A stretch of DNA of 64,000 bases, taken from contig OX578138.1 in NCBI GenBank assembly GCA_951213105.1, forward strand, positions 65,013,040 to 65,077,039. The letters run 5' to 3'. Under the pieces are notes generated by a model that made no database searches, was not told where the DNA came from, and saw nothing but the letters and a program-made list of their open reading frames with translations. Within the stretch, counting starts at the first letter, position 1. Each line of letters starts with the position of its first letter. Shown here piece by piece: positions 24,754 through 36,971 of the stretch. The translations under genes and the position numbers were made by a program. This DNA is from Amaurobius ferox (Eukaryota; Arthropoda; Arachnida; Araneae; Amaurobiidae).

Positions 24754-25222
24754 CTGTAAAGATTCAAAACAATAATTGCTACACAAAATTTAACAAATGT
24801 TTCTTCAGTATCATACACAATAACTCACAATAGTAAATTGTATAGGATTTCCCCAATTACCTCAAAATCAATTGTGTAGCAGTTTGAACATTATAATGAT
24901 CTTTAAATAAATTATATAAAAATCACTGACACATTGCTTCAAATTAATTGTTTCAGATTGCAAGCAAATAATTATGTATGAAATAAAATGTTTTGAGAGA
25001 AAATCTTAAGACAATTTCACATATATATTGAGAATAATGATTCATATATTATTTTTGAAAAAGTAGATACACAGCCAGGAAGTTTATAATTTTCCAATAC
25101 TTCTTTGAAGAAATCAGGCATAGGAAAATTAGGTGATTACAATTGCCTTGAGGAAGTTTGGGGCCCTCTTCGAAAAACAGGTTCTAGGTCGAAAACAGTC
25201 TGATCTTAACAGACACTAAGAA

Positions 25223-25274
25223 ACCAATGCAGAATATTGGAAATTAGCTTCTAATTTCCAATATCCTGCATTGG
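25223..25274. repeat. Strong inverted repeat (hairpin)
   Basis: ACCAATGCAGAATATTGGAA then ATTAG faces its complement (CTAATTTCCAATATCCTGCA then TTGGT) across a 4-nt loop, with one unpaired base. Confidence 0.9.
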
Positions 25275-25289
25275 TACAAACTTTAATAT

Positions 25290-25905
25290 GAACAAAAAAT
25301 TAACGAAGTAACTGGTTTCAGAAGCTGTGTGAGCTAGCGCTTTACCAACTAACTTCAAACAACAACTGATCAAATTGCTATAAAAATAACATTGAAGTGA
25401 AAAACAGGAATAAGATGAAATAAAGCTAACTTCATACAATTGAATTAAAAAAACATGCCATCAGACTACTATAAAAAAAATTGAAATCAATGAAACTGGA
25501 AATAAGATTAATATTACAAAATGGAGGAAGTAACCTGTTTCGGAAGCTATATGAACCAACTGTAATAATTAAATAGCATTTGATCAAAAGCCACTAAAAT
25601 GAAAAGGGAATGAGGCTGGAATATAACAAAAGGAAGTAACCAGTTTTGAAAGATATATAGGTTAATTTTATCAATCTAACTACTATAAAAATACCAGTAA
25701 TTAGGACTGGATCAAAGAAGAACAAAACACAAAATGATTGAAAACTAATTTCAAGAGCTATATATGAGCATACTTCATCAACTAAATGAAAGTAACATTT
25801 AATTAAACTCCTTTAAAATACTAGTAAATGAGACAAATTAAGATAGGTACAGCCAAATTGAAGGAAAAACCACCAGTTTCGGAAGCTATGGGCTAACTTT
25901 TAAAA
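25290..25905. repeat. Tandem array of about 110-bp units
   Basis: The block AGTTTCGGAAGCTATATGA...CTAACTTTATCAACTAA...GATCAAATTGCTATAAAAATAC recurs near 25315, 25537, 25643, 25748 and 25875 with strong divergence. Related single units occur near 22233 and 22342. Confidence 0.7.
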
Positions 25906-26717
25906 TCAAGGATGCCAACTCTGTTCACATGAGTGATGACTTCCTTTAATACCCTCCATTGATATTTCTAGAAAGTGCTAGTATATCCAAAACTAGTAGA
26001 TATTTCAAGACAGTTCTAGTAGATCTGCAAACTTGCTAAATTGGCAATATGTTATCAAATCTGGCATCTATTCCCTGAAAAATTGTCCATAAAAGTATTT
26101 TCTCTTTGTGGGGAGGCAAACACAGTGAAGTGTTTTACATATTCGTAATAATACGAACAAATTACTTAAAAATTTTTTAATTAGTAAGTACACAAAACAG
26201 TATACAACAATGATTTCAGGGAATGTATTTCTCTGTTATACTAGGTTTCAATGAAATGTAAACTGACAAAACAATATAAACCAATTACCTCAAGGATTGT
26301 ATTTCTTTGCTACAGTAGGTTCCTATGAACTTATTACTTATTTACTAATGAAAAAAATCAACACAAACTCTTATTTCATTTATTACCACACCCCTGATGA
26401 TAAAAGATTTTAATAGTAAAATAGATTTTTTCAATAATTTCTTCAACAATAATTTTTTCAACAATATAAAACTTGCATTACTCGAAATAGTAACTAAAAC
26501 AGTTTTTGAACCTTATGTAAGAAAGTCCAAAGTGTACACACTTACACACAGTTGGCCAGGAATCTTCTCTTTACAGATGGAGTCCATACTTTCTTCTAAA
26601 TACACACTGTACTGTTATAATAGATTTCATGGTATGAAGCTGCAAAACGATATTCCAGTTCACTCGCTATCATGTCTTTTTCTACCATGGTAGAATGGAT
26701 TAGTGACTGATTCTTAC
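25906..26717. other. Intronic sequence; expected location range of the missing p53 exon
   Basis: The GTATTTCTCTGTTATACTAGG text near 26227 and 26300 is a small diverged repeat that recurs around the insertion at 27186. A candidate exon at 26546-26639 was examined and rejected (in-frame stop, no zinc-ligand cysteine pair). Confidence 0.4.
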
Positions 26718-26729
26718 ACATGAATAATG

Positions 26730-27013
26730 TGGGGGCGTGGTAGCCCAGTGGTTAGTGTGTGGGAATTGCACTCGATGGGTTCGGGTTCGATTCTTTCCAC
26801 TGCCAAAAGTGCCGTCATGTTCACACGGAGTACAATCACGTTAAATATGTGGGTCCATAAGTCCTTCCGAGAGGTTGGTGGTAGGAGAAGGTCCCTGTGG
26901 ATGCCTCCCCCACTGGGTTCTGGTCCAAATTGGGTGGCTCTTTCAGGCAGTCCAAACAGTTATCTTACACCTTTCTGGTAGGTCGGATGGTCTGGGTCTC
27001 AACAACAACAACA
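26730..27013 (+). mobile_element. tRNA-derived SINE, near full length
   Basis: The 5' part has a pol III A box (TAGCCCAGTGG) and B box (GGTTCGATTC at 26784). A unique region with GTGGGTCCATAAGTCCTTCC and CTGGTAGGTCGGATGGTCTG follows, and a (CAA)n tail ends near 27013. ACATG(A/C)ATAAT on both sides is a probable 11-bp target duplication with one mismatch. Relatives in this window are at 3618, 29570, 55748, 58384 and 62788. Confidence 0.9.
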
Positions 27014-27185
27014 TGCATAATCTGAGGGTGAGTTGAGTTGTCTGGGTTTTCGACATGCATAATCTGAAACTCTTTGAGCTCCTATTTCAAATACTGCATG
27101 TTGCATTTTCCTATCGCTATTTATTTCTTCATTAAAATGTTCAGAAATCATTCGCATCATTTTGATTCATCTTGTATATCTCTGT

Positions 27186-28990
27186 TGTTATGCCGGGTTT
27201 TTATGATGCTACCTTAATTAATAGTTTAAAATTTATTTAATAGTTCAAAATTCGTTATTTTCCCCTTTCCCTTCAAAATTCTAAATTAATTTGTTGTTAT
27301 TTAATATTTCAGCGATTTATCCCCTTTTAACGTTAATTTGTTATCTTTTTCATATTTTTCATTATTCAAAATTATGCGCGATGTGTCTTCAAATGCTAAA
27401 TATCTTTTGCTAATCCTCTGATTTTTCCTTTTGGTCTTTTAATTTGATCTCACTTCATTTACGTGTTTGCAAAAAAAAGATTCATTTTAAGAGAAAAGTT
27501 GACTCCTTTCACAGCTTATCTCTCGCACCTGCAAATGGGGTGCCAGACATTCCATTGGGTTTGCCGTACGTGGTAGATAGAGCTTGGCGGAAATTTCATG
27601 CCTCACGGTTCTTGGCGTAGCGTCATATTTATTCTGCAGTATATGTGTAGGCACTCTGCATGAGGCGCAGGTTTCCACTCGCCAAGTTTGGCGGCTCTTG
27701 GGAAGCGAACACGATGTTGAGAGATTCAATTCTGGGCATTGGTTGGAGTCGGTCACAAAAAGTTTATGGAGTCATTGGGCAGGGGCCTGCACTGGTGCCT
27801 GTGTCCCACAGCAATGTGTGAAATGCTTTAAGTTTAAACAATGCTGAGGCTCCCAGTTATTGGGCCCTCTGTGTCACCAAAATTGAAATCTTAAGGAAAA
27901 TTTGATGTTAAACAGTGTCATTGTAAGATCAATTTGATGCTAAACAGTGGCGTCGCCCCTAGCAAGCTTTCACAGTAGTACAAAGGTGGAGCTCTTCAAT
28001 ATTTTTGTGTTCACACCTGGTTATTTGCTGCAAACATTTCCCTAATCAGCATCATTCATCAACAGTTTTTCCGGTTCTTATTGCGTTTGGTGCTGACATC
28101 TAGTGACAGTGTTTTTAAATAATTCACGCAGTAAATGGAGAAACAGTGTTCTGTTCAGTCTCTAAATGTCTAAATGATTCAACATGAGACATGAGAAGCC
28201 TTGAGCTTAATGTTTTTCAGTATTTGAAGAAAGGAAAAGGGGTCCTTTAGTGATCCAGAGTTGTTGCCAATAATACGTGTCTCCTATTGTCAAGTACTTA
28301 TATTTTGTAACTGAAAGAATTCGTAGTTTTAAATATTTTTATTTCAAATGTAATGTCGGTGGACAGCTCTCCAGGCAGACCAAACTCTGGTCTTCAGACC
28401 AGAGTGGATTCTGAACCTGGTTTTTTTAAAAGTTGAGTTCTGAATACTTTAATTTGTTGACTGGGCATTTAAATTGTAAACTGTGTGTTTAAAATGTTTA
28501 ATTGGGGTTTGTTTTGGATTGACTTCTGAATTTAATTGATTTAATTATAATGCAATGTACGTAAACTGTTCTACTATACATGTAATTGAAGTTTTAATGA
28601 ATTTGATGATGTTTTGAAATTTAGAATTGTTGCAAATAAAAGTTAGTTTAGTTTAATAATAATTGAGTTGTGATTCTTTAGTGTAATGGCTGTGCTATTT
28701 ATTATGAAATTGTTTAAAGGTAAGTGGAAATTTTAGAGTTAAATAAGGTGTTGAAATGTATTGAGAAAAGTAAACATGGTTAAGCAGAGGCCAAATAGTA
28801 GGAATTAGTAAAGGAAACAAAGAGATAATGTTGATAATTATAAAGGTAAATTTATTGAATTTTATACGATCAGGCCAAATGTAAAAATAGTAACTTTAAT
28901 CAGAATAAATATAATAATCAATAATAAAATAAAAATAAAATAATAACCAAACAGTCAATTAAAAGTAAAAGGAAGCTTTTCCTCACGACA
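27186..28990 (+). mobile_element. Solo-LTR-like element, copy 2 (1.8 kb)
   Basis: Starts TGTTATGCCGGG and ends CCTCACGACA, flanked by CTGT on both sides (27182-27185 and 28991-28994). The unfilled site is visible as a paralogue in TCTCTGTTATACTAGG near 26231, confirming the 4-bp duplication. It matches the reverse complement of the element at 4025-5928. An AATAAA near 28633 could be the LTR polyadenylation signal. No gag/pol is present. The open frames at 27487-27847 are not recognisable proteins. Confidence 0.72.
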
Positions 28991-28994
28991 CTGT

Positions 28995-30641
28995 TATAGT
29001 AGGTTTACATAAAATTCAATAACACAAAAATACACTTACTTATTCACTAATGTAAAAATGAGCGTAAACGCTCGTTTATTTATTGATCCAGTGCAGGAAC
29101 TGAAGCAAGTTATTTTAAATATATATGAGGTGTATGCTTCGCCAACTAAATAAAACAAAAATAAATATGATTAAATTGATAATAATGTTAAAATCCTAAC
29201 AAATTCACTCATAAAATTAAGCATTCCAAAATATTTTGGGCAAATGTAAGTTTTATAAATAAATAGCTAGTAATAAAATTTGAAATAAAGTGTTTGCAGC
29301 TGTAGCAGACTTTCTTTTAAACCATTTCATAAGTCTAAATGACATTATTTGTATTTTCCTAACAACATAGAGTCCTGAATCTTACTTGAAACTTTGAGTG
29401 ATTATTAATAGGATGGCAAATTAAGAAAACATTTCTAAGATTTTTTATTGAACTGTTTATACTAGAGATTTTTTTTATGTTAAATACCTTTACATGCACT
29501 ACCCTTAATTTTCATCCAGGAATAAACTCTTTCACTTGTAATATGCATGTTACAAAATCACAGGTGGTTGTTGTTGTTGAAACCCAGACCGTCCGACCTA
29601 CCAGAAAGGTGAAAATCACAGGTGGTGGAACTACAGTAAATTCACTGGATTCACCTCCTTAAATGTGACTGAAAATCACAGAAAATGTGTGTGTGTGTGT
29701 GTAAGGAGGGGGGGGGGGGGGGAGGGTGCTTACTAGGAATTTCCTGGCAAAAAAAAAAACAAATAGAATTCTATCAATTTGTCTCCTCAAATGTGACAAA
29801 AAAGACAAAGTATGTAGGGGTGAAGAGGTTTACTTGGAATTTTCAGTTAAAAGAAACAAAGTATATTTTTATCAATAAATTTATTTGATGGTGAAATGTT
29901 TTACTTCTTTCTAAATTTTAAGACTGTATCACAGAACTTTTTAGAATTTCAAATTGAGACGGGGGAAGGACAAAAAAAAAAAAAAAAAGAGGGGTAGGAC
30001 ACTATTCAGGGAGGATCATTGACAGAATTCTACAGTATGTCACTGTCAATCCCCACTCAGTCTGTTACAATTGCACACTATCTTTGCAAACTAATTTTAT
30101 TATATCATTTGACTCATATCATACAGGGACATAGAACAGGTGTGTATGTGTGTGTGGAGAGGGGACAACTTCCCACAGTGATTTTCACAAAGGGTATTTC
30201 ATCCATCTTCCCACAAATAACAGTGAAGCAGTGGCCAAAGCCCAAAAAGTTAATTTTACTCTTCTGGAAACTGGATAGAACAGATACGTTTACCATATAT
30301 TCCCCCTCCACTGATGATGAATGCATTTTGCTAAACTTCAACAAGTAATTTGGGATGTTTGAGCAAGGAGGTAGATCAACCATTCCACTAATCTTTATGA
30401 AGGGGGGACCAGCTACCCACATACTCCAGTGAAAAAAAATACTTTGTCAATAAAACTTATCCAAATCTGCTGATAATAATAAGACGAAAATTAATTTTTA
30501 TTATTTATTTATATTTTTTGATCATGTCAGGTATGTATTTGAAGTGAAATATTTTGAAAATTTTAAATCCACTTAAATTTTTGTCTTATGTTTAATTAGT
30601 TTTAAAAATATGGATCAACTCAAATTTGATGAAATATTATA
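28995..30641. other. Intronic sequence with a SINE tail and simple repeats
   Basis: 29685-29702 is a (TG)n tract, 29708-29722 a G run, and about 29970-29987 an A run. No coding exon recognised; open frames at 30019-30422 overlap on both strands and show no family features. Confidence 0.4.
29570..29613 (-). mobile_element. SINE 3'-tail fragment
   Basis: GTTGTTGTTGTTGAAACCCA followed by GACCGTCCGACCTACCAGAAAGG is the reverse complement of the SINE 3' end at 26980-27013. GAAAATCACAGGTGGT text occurs on both sides, a likely target duplication. Confidence 0.75.
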
Positions 30642-31512
30642 CAGTCAAACCTGCTAGAAACGGAACACTGTCTTAAGCATAAAATATTTTTAGTCCTGTC
30701 CAAAAATATAGAAAATTTATATTATTTCCTTTGTGTGAAACAGAACTTGCACAATGCGGAAACGGATGGCTAATTTAAAGTAATTTGCTAATAAAGCATC
30801 TGTTGTGATGAACTAAGAATGGAAAATCATCCAACTGTTTAATCCATTGATTTCCAAGAGAATGATGAAGTGTCAGTTGTAAATAAAAATGGCACTACTA
30901 AAAGGAACTTTCCATTAAATTATATGGCGGTTTTCTGAAAGCTGTTTCAGAACTTCAAGAATTTTCAGTTAATCAGGGAGATTTTGAAATGCTAGAAATA
31001 TTAATTAATGCATGATTTTTGACTGAAAATCGGTCATATCATTAGTAAGACATATGTCCAAAAAACCATGTTGCATTACTTTATAAGTTTATCTCAATAA
31101 AAATACAGTTTTTTTTTGGCTAGTTGTTTTATGGTAAGCAGTAATATTTTCCCAGTAAGTAAATTTATTTACTTTTTAAGATATGGTAATTAAATAACAG
31201 TTAAGAACATGGGGTATACTATTTTTATATTTACATATACTCCTGTGATTGCAGCATGCAAAAATGCATGTATATACGTATTTGGAATAATTAAATTAGC
31301 TATTATGGTATAATATAATATTAATTAAGTACATCTAAATCAACTTCTCAGAATTTTTAAAGTCATGTATAGGTATGCAATAACATATGGACTATCTGCA
31401 TTTTCAGCTAGACCTTAAACTTTTACTGAAATAACCTGCATGAAACGGAAACCTTTTCAAGATGGAAAATTCTTATGGTCCCTTGAAATTCCATTTAAGG
31501 CAGGTTCGACTG
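30642..31512. mobile_element. pogo/Tigger-type MITE
   Basis: The left end is CAGTCAAACCTGC and the right end GCAGGTTCGACTG, inverted repeats with one mismatch, each flanked by TA. Further in, CTTAAG and AAACGGAA match between the ends. The interior near 30810-31010 reads in pieces like a relic of a transposase C-terminus, so this looks like an internally deleted Tigger copy. Confidence 0.8.
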
Positions 31513-32254
31513 TATTGTCATTGCAAACACGTACATGTGTTTAAAATTTAAAGAAAATCGACTTGGTAGAAGTGTATAAAAAATTGATTTCAAGATTTTG
31601 TATAAAATCATTATTTACTGAATATGTATAAAAATGTATATATAAAATCATGTGTATCAAATCATATTACTGCTTGCCATTTTTTAATGATTATTTTAAA
31701 AAGGTTTTGAAAATTTGGAGGTTTTCAAATGTTTGATTGTATGTAATATCATTATGGTTCAAGTACTTACAAATTGTGATAAGTATTTCAAATGTTATTC
31801 AAATCGGTCAATTTGTTTTGAAATATCATGGCTACCATATTTTAATAGATTTTGATGGGTTTCTGGGGGTTATGATCCCCAAATATCCCCTTGGTGATGC
31901 CACTGTGTAAATCCATCAAAAACTTGAAATTAAAATTTAAACCATCACAAAATATTTTTCCCATTATAGGATGAAAGTCATAAATTAAATCTTCAATAAA
32001 ATTTTCAAATAAAAGACCAGAACAATATGAAATGTTGGTTATAAGAGTTTTGCTATTAAAATCAACTAATTTTTACAGTTTGCATTAGCTAATTTTTACA
32101 CTGCCTATTGATTTGTAAATGCGTATTTATTTTTAATAGTATTATTTAATTTTTTGTATTTAATATTTTATGATTCTACTTAATTTTGTTCTTAACACCT
32201 CAAAACATTGGGATGCTACTGTACATGTATAAATTCAGATGACTGAAAAATTAC
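31513..32254. other. Intronic sequence, no feature seen
   Basis: AT-rich sequence between the MITE and the p53 exon at 32255. GGGATGCTACTGTA near 32209 resembles a pogo-type end but no partner was found. Confidence 0.35.
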
Positions 32255-32362
32255 TTTGTGGTTCTTCATAAGGAACTGACACACTTAATTGGCCATTTTC
32301 TTCTTTCTTATAAATCGCTGCCTTTGCATAGCTTTGCACTAAATGCATATAAGAAGAATGAC
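32255..32362 (-). CDS. p53: p53-family exon equivalent to human TP53 exon 6
   Basis: The exon encodes GHSSYMHLVQSYAKAAIYKK followed by EENGQLSVSVPYEEPQ. This corresponds to the HLIRVEGN...HSVVVPYEPPE segment of the p53 DNA-binding domain; the VPYEPP hallmark is nearly intact. The acceptor is a long T/A tract ending in ATAG before GTCATTC, and the donor is CCACAAA/GTAATT. The first two bases complete the codon left by the exon at 50861, giving Gly. The exon ends in phase 1. It lies 18.5 kb downstream of the previous exon, and the intervening intron contains the LINE/LTR/piggyBac nest. Translation past the donor soon loses similarity and hits a stop, which supports the exon end chosen. Confidence 0.93.
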
Positions 32363-33065
32363 CTATAAAAAAAAATACAGATTTAAAAGAAATACTACAT
32401 TCTATAATTGTAATGAAACAAAATTATACTGAAACACTAAAAAAAAAACCTAAAAATATAACATGGAAATATCAGTGTTAATTAGAGCTGCAGATTAGCA
32501 CTTGTCACTGGCCAATTGGTAACTAACTTTTCAAAAATGGACAGTAAGAAACTGCACTGTACTCAATAAAACTGGAGAGTAATTCTTTTTATTCCCTTTG
32601 TACTTGGTAAATTTTGACACTAGCAAAACCAAAAAACTTGCCATCTTTAAATTGTATTATTCACTAGTCATCATTTTCTACAAAATTTGTGCACAGTGTC
32701 ATGCCACTCCTGACAGATTGAAAGGAAGTATTATAAAAGTATTGGAATTTGGAAAAATTGAAAACAGAAAATAGCTTAGAGGGAGGGGACTCCAGTTGAA
32801 ATAATTTTGAAAAATGGAAATGGTCGATTATAAAATGAAGCAAAATGTCAAACTGACAGGACTAATGTAAAGAAAAAAAAAAAGTTTAAAAGTAGGAAGC
32901 TGCTACATCATCGATATAATCTTGATTTTTAAATTAAGAGTATTTCAGAACGCAATTTTAGTATGCTACAAATAAAATTAAACATAATCATGCTAAGTAA
33001 GAAATCCATAATTGTAGCAAAAGAGCAGAATCTATTATATGTAAAGAAGTATAAAATTTTGCTAG
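32363..33065. other. Intronic sequence, no feature seen
   Basis: AT-rich sequence at the downstream end of the 18.5-kb p53 intron. No coding frame or terminal repeat recognised. Confidence 0.4.
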
Positions 33066-33255
33066 TAACAGATAATTACATGCATACATTAGTAAACGTA
33101 TATAGTTTTGAATATTTCAGTGGGTAGTATAACATTATGTATACTTTATACACGCCGTAACAGATAATTACAATTACATGCATACATTAGTAAACTTATA
33201 TAGTTTTGAATATTTCAGTGGGTAGTATAACATTATGTATACTTTATTCACGCCA
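33066..33255. repeat. Tandem duplication of about 92 bp
   Basis: TAACAGATAATTACA...TTTCAGTGGGTAGTATAAC...TTTATACACGCC occurs at 33066 and again at 33158. The second copy has an extra ATTACA and a few substitutions. Confidence 0.95.
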
Positions 33256-35992
33256 ATAAACAACAGAAAAGGTTAAATTCATCATAAAAATATTTGACCA
33301 GTAAAAATAGTTCTTGAAGAGTAATTTTTTAGGACCTACTGTCACTAGCCAGAACTAAAATCGTTTTATCTGCAGCTTTAGTGTTAATTAATACTCCTAT
33401 AAAAAGTAGAATATTGATTGACATTACAAGTACAGAAATACAGGATGATTGAAATTCCCTAGCGAAATTTTAAAGGGCGGTAGTGTGCAACAAAATAAAA
33501 ACTTTTTTGTAAAATAATGTATGTCAGAAACTGTTACGTATAGTTGCTAACATACAAATGGATCAGAAAGTAAAATCAAATTTTTATTTACTTTATTTTT
33601 ACAGTAGTTATTCAAAGGAGCGATTGCCAACAGTAATATATGTGTTAAATAGTTTTTATTACCCAAAGGTAGAAGCATTAAAATATGTTAAACTGAATTT
33701 AGACAGATAGATTAGCAACTGCTGTTAGTACATTGCATATTTAATAGAAATAAAGACTTACCAGAAGGTTCTGTGATCATCATCATAAAGTAATTTCAAG
33801 TAACTGGTAAATAATTGTACTAAACAAAATAAAACTCAGGAGTGTCCCTGGCCGATTTCAAGAAATTGGTTGGGAGGCCACACAATCGAAGAATATGAGC
33901 ATTATATAATAAATAAGAACACAAGTGTGCAGAAAAGCAAAATACCAAGTAATTTAAATGAATATAATTTATTTGACATTATTAAATCTGATGTTGAATT
34001 ATTTTTGGTATTAACTATGCCATAGAATCAAGCCAAAATACAATCAATAATCTTCCATAACCATGAAATTAAAATATATATATTTGGAAGATTAGCATTC
34101 CAAATCAGAACTTCATACACCAAATCAATTATAAAATTGTTCTACTAAAATTACTCAAATATTCCAGAAAAATGTTAAATTTAAATCAACCAAAATGGGG
34201 GAAAGTGTTCCATAGTCACATGTCTGTTACAAGCTCATGAATTTGAAAGCTTCAGTTATTAAATTTCAGAAGACAGAAATCATCTAAAGATGTAAATATC
34301 TTCCAAACTAAGGGGCTATGATCTGAGCAACTTAGGGAGAGACTATTTGCAGTGCCCGTAGCTAGTGGTTACTAAATATTGCAGCCACATTTTATAGTAA
34401 TGTCTCTTAGCTACTTCTGTGCCTATACATGGGTGCAGAAGTTACAAAGTAACAAAAGTGAGTCAAGTTCAACATGAGCAGGTCAAATGGATCCATTGCT
34501 GAGGAGAAAATACATGAAAATTGCATCAAAATCAGAGCAATAGTTACTAAGATAGATAAAAACACAAATATGAAAAATGGGATTGTCCCTATTCCAATAG
34601 TCAAAATAAGAGTAAAAATTGCACACACACTGAGAGATGAACAAGAGATAGACTATACATGCTTTATACCTCATTATCTCATTTCATATCTTTTTTCCTT
34701 TTCGCTCGAAGTTTAAAGGGGGGAATTCTTCCCCTCCTGGGCAATTCATATATCCCCTGTCCTTGGGATCTCAAATTACTGATTTTTTTTAAAACACTCA
34801 ACCCAGTGAAATCCTTCAAGCTATCTGCAGCTTTCTTAAGAGTCACTTAAAGATCACCTTTTGAAACCCATACATCTCACCTATCAGTCAGTAAATAGAA
34901 TGATCCAAAGTCAGGTCAAATAGAACTTTTTTTTCTGAACAGTTCCTGAAGCCTGCTGCATCACTTTCAAAGGAAAGTTATTGAATCCTTAATTTATTTG
35001 TAAGAAATTACCAAATATAGTGACAAATTAAATAATTTCATTTTCCAAGAGCTAAGGAATGAGAGCTCATTATGATAAATTTTTTAGATCAAGTTTTTGC
35101 TTGGCAGCAGTTTTTCCTCAATACAGAGAATACTAAAAAATGTTTAAAATACTCATTCTTAAAAATTTGTATAAAAGAATTATTGATTTTTTGAAAAATT
35201 CGGCTTCTAGAAGCTTTTAGAAATTTATCTGTCTCCTGTTTCAGAAGAAAAAAATAGAGCATAATTTTATTTTTGAAGCAGAAACTTTTTTTTGTAGCTT
35301 CTGTTTTTGGTGTTTTTTTTACAAATATTTAAGAAACTATTAAATACTTTAAACTATTAAATGTTTTAAACTTTCAGCATCATTAGCTACATTAAAAAAA
35401 ACATACACATGAAGTCCTAGGTGAAGCTGGGGTTTGGGAATAAGGAAGTATATGCATACATAATAAACATATCATAACAAATTTTTACTATATTCCTGGG
35501 AAAAAAGGGACCATTTCTATTTAAGAAAGGACTCAAAGCAGGTCCATCTGGGGAGAAAAAAAAAAGGAATTGATGATATTGCATACAGATGATTGCATCC
35601 TAAAAGTTTCCAAGAATTAAAAAAGGGCAGGGTACTGCTACCCAAGAAAGGGTACTTAAAAAATTGAAGGCATGAAGTTACGGAGCACTGATAAATGGAA
35701 TTTTTTGCTGTGAACAAATTTATCATTGAAAAAAGCTATTTATATATAAAATATTTTTATAGCAGTTGTGTTAATTAGCAATTGCAGTTATTGAATTAAT
35801 ATCAATTTAGAATTTATTAAATTTGCAAAAGCAAATATTAAATTGCTTTTTAATATTTTCTCATTCGTTAAAGAGGTGTGAATGAGCTCACAGTGACAAG
35901 ATACATTTAAATGTTAATAATATTTTTCAATTGCTTGTTGTCTTATATTAATTATAAAGATATTTTTCTGAACACACACACACACACATATA
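33256..35992. other. Intronic AT-rich sequence, no supported gene
   Basis: Open frames on both strands at 34407-34850 overlap each other and lack family motifs; 34474-34716 has a plausible composition but no homology I recognise. A (CA)n tract lies at about 35972-35988. ACAGGATGATTGAAATTCCC near 33440 could be a lone transposon end. Confidence 0.35.
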
Positions 35993-35994
35993 TA

Positions 35995-36969
35995 CAGGGT
36001 GTCCTAAAAACATTGACCTCGGCTTTTATTCCTTAAACATTGATAAGATATTCCGTATAATAAATATATTCCTTAGAATTTCCTTAGACATTCCTTAGAC
36101 ATGTATAATAAATTACAAAGTTGCATAAAAAAAGGTTAAAAAAAAGGTATAGAATTTTATGAAATCGAATAAAATTTTCAAGGGAATTAAATTTTAAGAA
36201 ATACAAAATTTAAATTTTTATACGGCCCCCGTACAAAAACATTTCCAATGAGTAAAATGTGCCCCATACACTAATAAGATTATGCACAAAATTTCAGCAT
36301 TTTATCATAAAAAGTCTCAGAGATATATATATGAAAAGACAAAAATGCTGACTTAAACCAATTTCGATGCATCGACATGGGTTCTCAGAGGGGAAAAATC
36401 ATGTCAGCAGATCGCATTTCAGGGGTCATACACAAATTACAAAAGAAAACAATGATTACATAAATAAATAATTTTGCTATTTATTGGTACAAAAGTATCT
36501 ACACTGTGTAGAAATAATAACTTTTCACAAAGATTACAAAGCTTGTTCAAAATGTTTTCTATCCATGCCAAAGATCCATTAAAGATAAGAGGCAGATATT
36601 ATTTGTTTATGATGCATTTCTGCACTGTGCCATTTGCACTCTTGCTGTAAATATTTACATTTTAATTTGTGATTAATCCCTCACCAATTTTGTTTAAACA
36701 TATTTCTGGGACTTTTTATGATAAAATGCTGAAATTTTGTACATCACCTTATTAGTGTATAGGGCACATTTTACTTATTGGAAATGTTTTTGTACAGGGG
36801 CTGTATAAAAATTTTAATTTTGTATTTCTTCAAATTTAATTCCTTGAAAATTTTTATCGATTTTGTAAAATTCTGTACCTTTTTTTACGCAATTTTGTAA
36901 TTTATTATATATGTCTAAGATCAATATTTAAGGAGTAAAAGCAGAGGTCAATGTTTTTGGGACACCCTG
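35995..36969. mobile_element. Long-TIR MITE (mariner/Tc1-type ends)
   Basis: Left end CAGGGTGTCCTAAAAACATT then GACCTC; right end is its complement, with GAGGTCAATGTTTTTGGGACA then CCCTG. TA flanks both ends (35993-35994, 36970-36971). Inverted similarity runs roughly 300 bp inward, including GTACAAAAACATTTCCAAT and CATTTTATCATAAAAAGTC. No transposase inside. Confidence 0.88.
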
Positions 36970-36971
36970 TA

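Noticed and set aside
25140..25200. Possible exon reading DLEPVFRRGP on the minus strand
   Set aside because: No splice sites bounding it and no similarity to the expected p53 segment.
26546..26639. Possible missing p53 exon on the minus strand, with AG and GTAAGT edges and compatible phases
   Set aside because: The frame demanded by the neighbours (SYHEIYYNSTVCI) hits a stop mid-way, and there is no C-x3-C or RRP motif.
26740..26800. tRNA gene
   Set aside because: A and B boxes belong to a SINE; no cloverleaf or acceptor stem can be closed.
34474..34716. 80-codon plus-strand open frame with balanced composition
   Set aside because: Overlapped by two minus-strand frames, no motif, and no supporting splice or polyadenylation context.
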